Program-made: the position numbers and the translations under genes
In this document: piece by piece, positions 27,207 to 27,800 of the stretch
Layout of the letters: each line of letters opens with the position of its first letter
Position numbering within the stretch: position 1 is the first letter of the stretch
Notes under the pieces: generated by a model
Databases searched by the model: none
What the model saw: the letters and a program-made list of their open reading frames with translations, nothing else
Told to the model about the DNA's origin: nothing
Origin: Deinococcus marmoris DSM 12784
GTDB lineage: Bacteria; Deinococcota; Deinococci; Deinococcales; Deinococcaceae
Reading direction: 5' to 3'
Assembly: GCF_000701405.1 (NCBI RefSeq)
Contig: NZ_JNIV01000064.1
Coordinates: 1-27,800 of the forward strand
DNA length: 27,800 bases

Positions 27207-27777
27207 GGATCAGCGCACCGCTTTTTTGAACGATCTTGAACCGTATCTGACCCGTCCAGAACGGCTGGTCTTTCTCGACGAGAGCGGCTTCCAGACCAAC
27301 ATGACGCGCGGGTATGCCCGCGCGCCCCGACATCTCCGGGCGGTCTGCGCCTCTCCCCGCAATCATGGACAGAATCAGAGTTTGATCTGTGCGCTGAGCC
27401 TGGCGGGGCCAGTGGCTCCGCTGGTGATTGATGGCCCACTCAATGGGGAAGTTTTCGAGTGGTACGTCCGCGAAGAACTGGGTCCAGCGTTGAAACCAGG
27501 ACAGGTCGTCGTGCTGGATAACCTGTCATCGCATCACCTCGCCTCCATTCGGACGCTGATTGAGGCTCGGGGCTGTACATTGCTGTATCTCTCGCCCTAC
27601 AGCCCGGATTTCAACCCGATTGAACTGCTGTTCTCCAAACTCAAAGCTCTGGTGCGCGGTGCAGCACCGCGCACCATTTCGGAGGTCATCTCCAGCATTG
27701 GGAGGGCACTTCAAGGAATCCAGTCCATGGAAATCCGAGCTTGGTTCAAGCACGCACATCCGAGACTTCTTTTGTGA
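27088..27777 (+). CDS. IS630 transposase, DDE catalytic reading frame
   Basis: The open frame is 229 aa, but only the part from about 27175 (KKTLVALERR) is transposase. The preceding ~30 codons are an out-of-frame shadow of the first reading frame. Catalytic residues, numbered from 27088, are D64 (FLDESGF), D144 (VVLDNLSSHH) and E179 (FNPIELLFSKLK), a D..D-34-E spacing typical of IS630. It lacks its own ribosome site and is probably made as a frameshift or slippage product. It ends within the right terminal repeat. Confidence 0.85.
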   Translation: MLACSKTPRASRSVSRLWTVCLHAFRSPIKKTLVALERREDQRTAFLNDLEPYLTRPERLVFLDESGFQTNMTRGYARAPRHLRAVCASPRNHGQNQSLICALSLAGPVAPLVIDGPLNGEVFEWYVREELGPALKPGQVVVLDNLSSHHLASIRTLIEARGCTLLYLSPYSPDFNPIELLFSKLKALVRGAAPRTISEVISSIGRALQGIQSMEIRAWFKHAHPRLLL

Positions 27778-27800
27778 CAAATGCTCTAGTGTTGGGGACA

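Larger units (their letters stand above)
26801..27786 (+). mobile_element. IS630-family insertion sequence, both ends present
   Basis: The left end GAGCATTTGGCA (26801-26812) and right end TGACAAATGCTC (27775-27786) are inverted repeats with one mismatch. The element is flanked on both sides by TA (26799-26800 and 27787-27788), the target duplicated by IS630/Tc1-type elements. The 986-bp length and the DD34E transposase fit the family. It lies about 165 bp past the HD-GYP stop and interrupts no recognisable gene. Confidence 0.88.

Overview
The window looks like chromosomal DNA of a Deinococcus or close relative. Most genes are very GC-rich. Several starts carry a TANNNT -10 hexamer only about 6 nt before the start codon, the leaderless arrangement common in Deinococcus. 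A complete IS630-type element and dispersed non-coding repeats are also present. Genus assignment is inference; there is no rRNA or tRNA here.

Positions 1-16,000 are mostly core genes. A flavoprotein disulfide reductase (226-1662, +) converges with a metallo-beta-lactamase/rhodanese protein (1659-3035, -). A tight minus-strand operon deoC-maf-mreC-mreD-mrdA (7959 down to 3118) couples deoxynucleoside catabolism and a house-cleaning pyrophosphatase to the rod/elongation machinery. Divergent from it are a Bcp-type peroxiredoxin and overlapping rpiA. Next come a thioredoxin-fold DUF255 protein (-), a transglutaminase (+) with a clear terminator, a 99-aa orphan divergent from a LysR regulator, and a gamma-glutamyltransferase-like enzyme. 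A 240-bp MITE-like element with near-perfect terminal inverted repeats abuts the ggt stop. A shorter inverted relative lies at the left window edge.

Positions 16,100-22,650 hold four minus-strand genes for exported proteins: an ASH-like lipoprotein, a delta-60-repeat lipoprotein, a seven-bladed WD40 protein, and an 850-aa lipoprotein with Ig-like, malectin-like and glucose/sorbosone-dehydrogenase-like domains. Together they look like an envelope cluster for carbohydrate or surface functions. A 553-bp divergent intergenic region follows, then a 2Fe-2S ferredoxin.

Positions 23,692-26,633 are the most interesting part. A 637-aa TPR + SARP/BTAD regulator (-) is separated by only 23 bp from a divergent three-gene unit (+). 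That unit encodes a 46-aa peptide with a textbook signal sequence, a 62-aa orphan, and a complete HD-GYP c-di-GMP phosphodiesterase-type domain overlapping the orphan by ATGA. The N-terminal 255 codons of the regulator and the peptide gene are markedly AT-richer than the rest of the regulator, as if a sensor domain and its cognate peptide had been acquired as one exchangeable cassette. I propose this as a candidate peptide-signalling system feeding into c-di-GMP turnover. Function is inference from architecture only.

The window ends with the IS630-family element (26801-27786), which has TA flanks and a transposase split in two frames at an A8 run.
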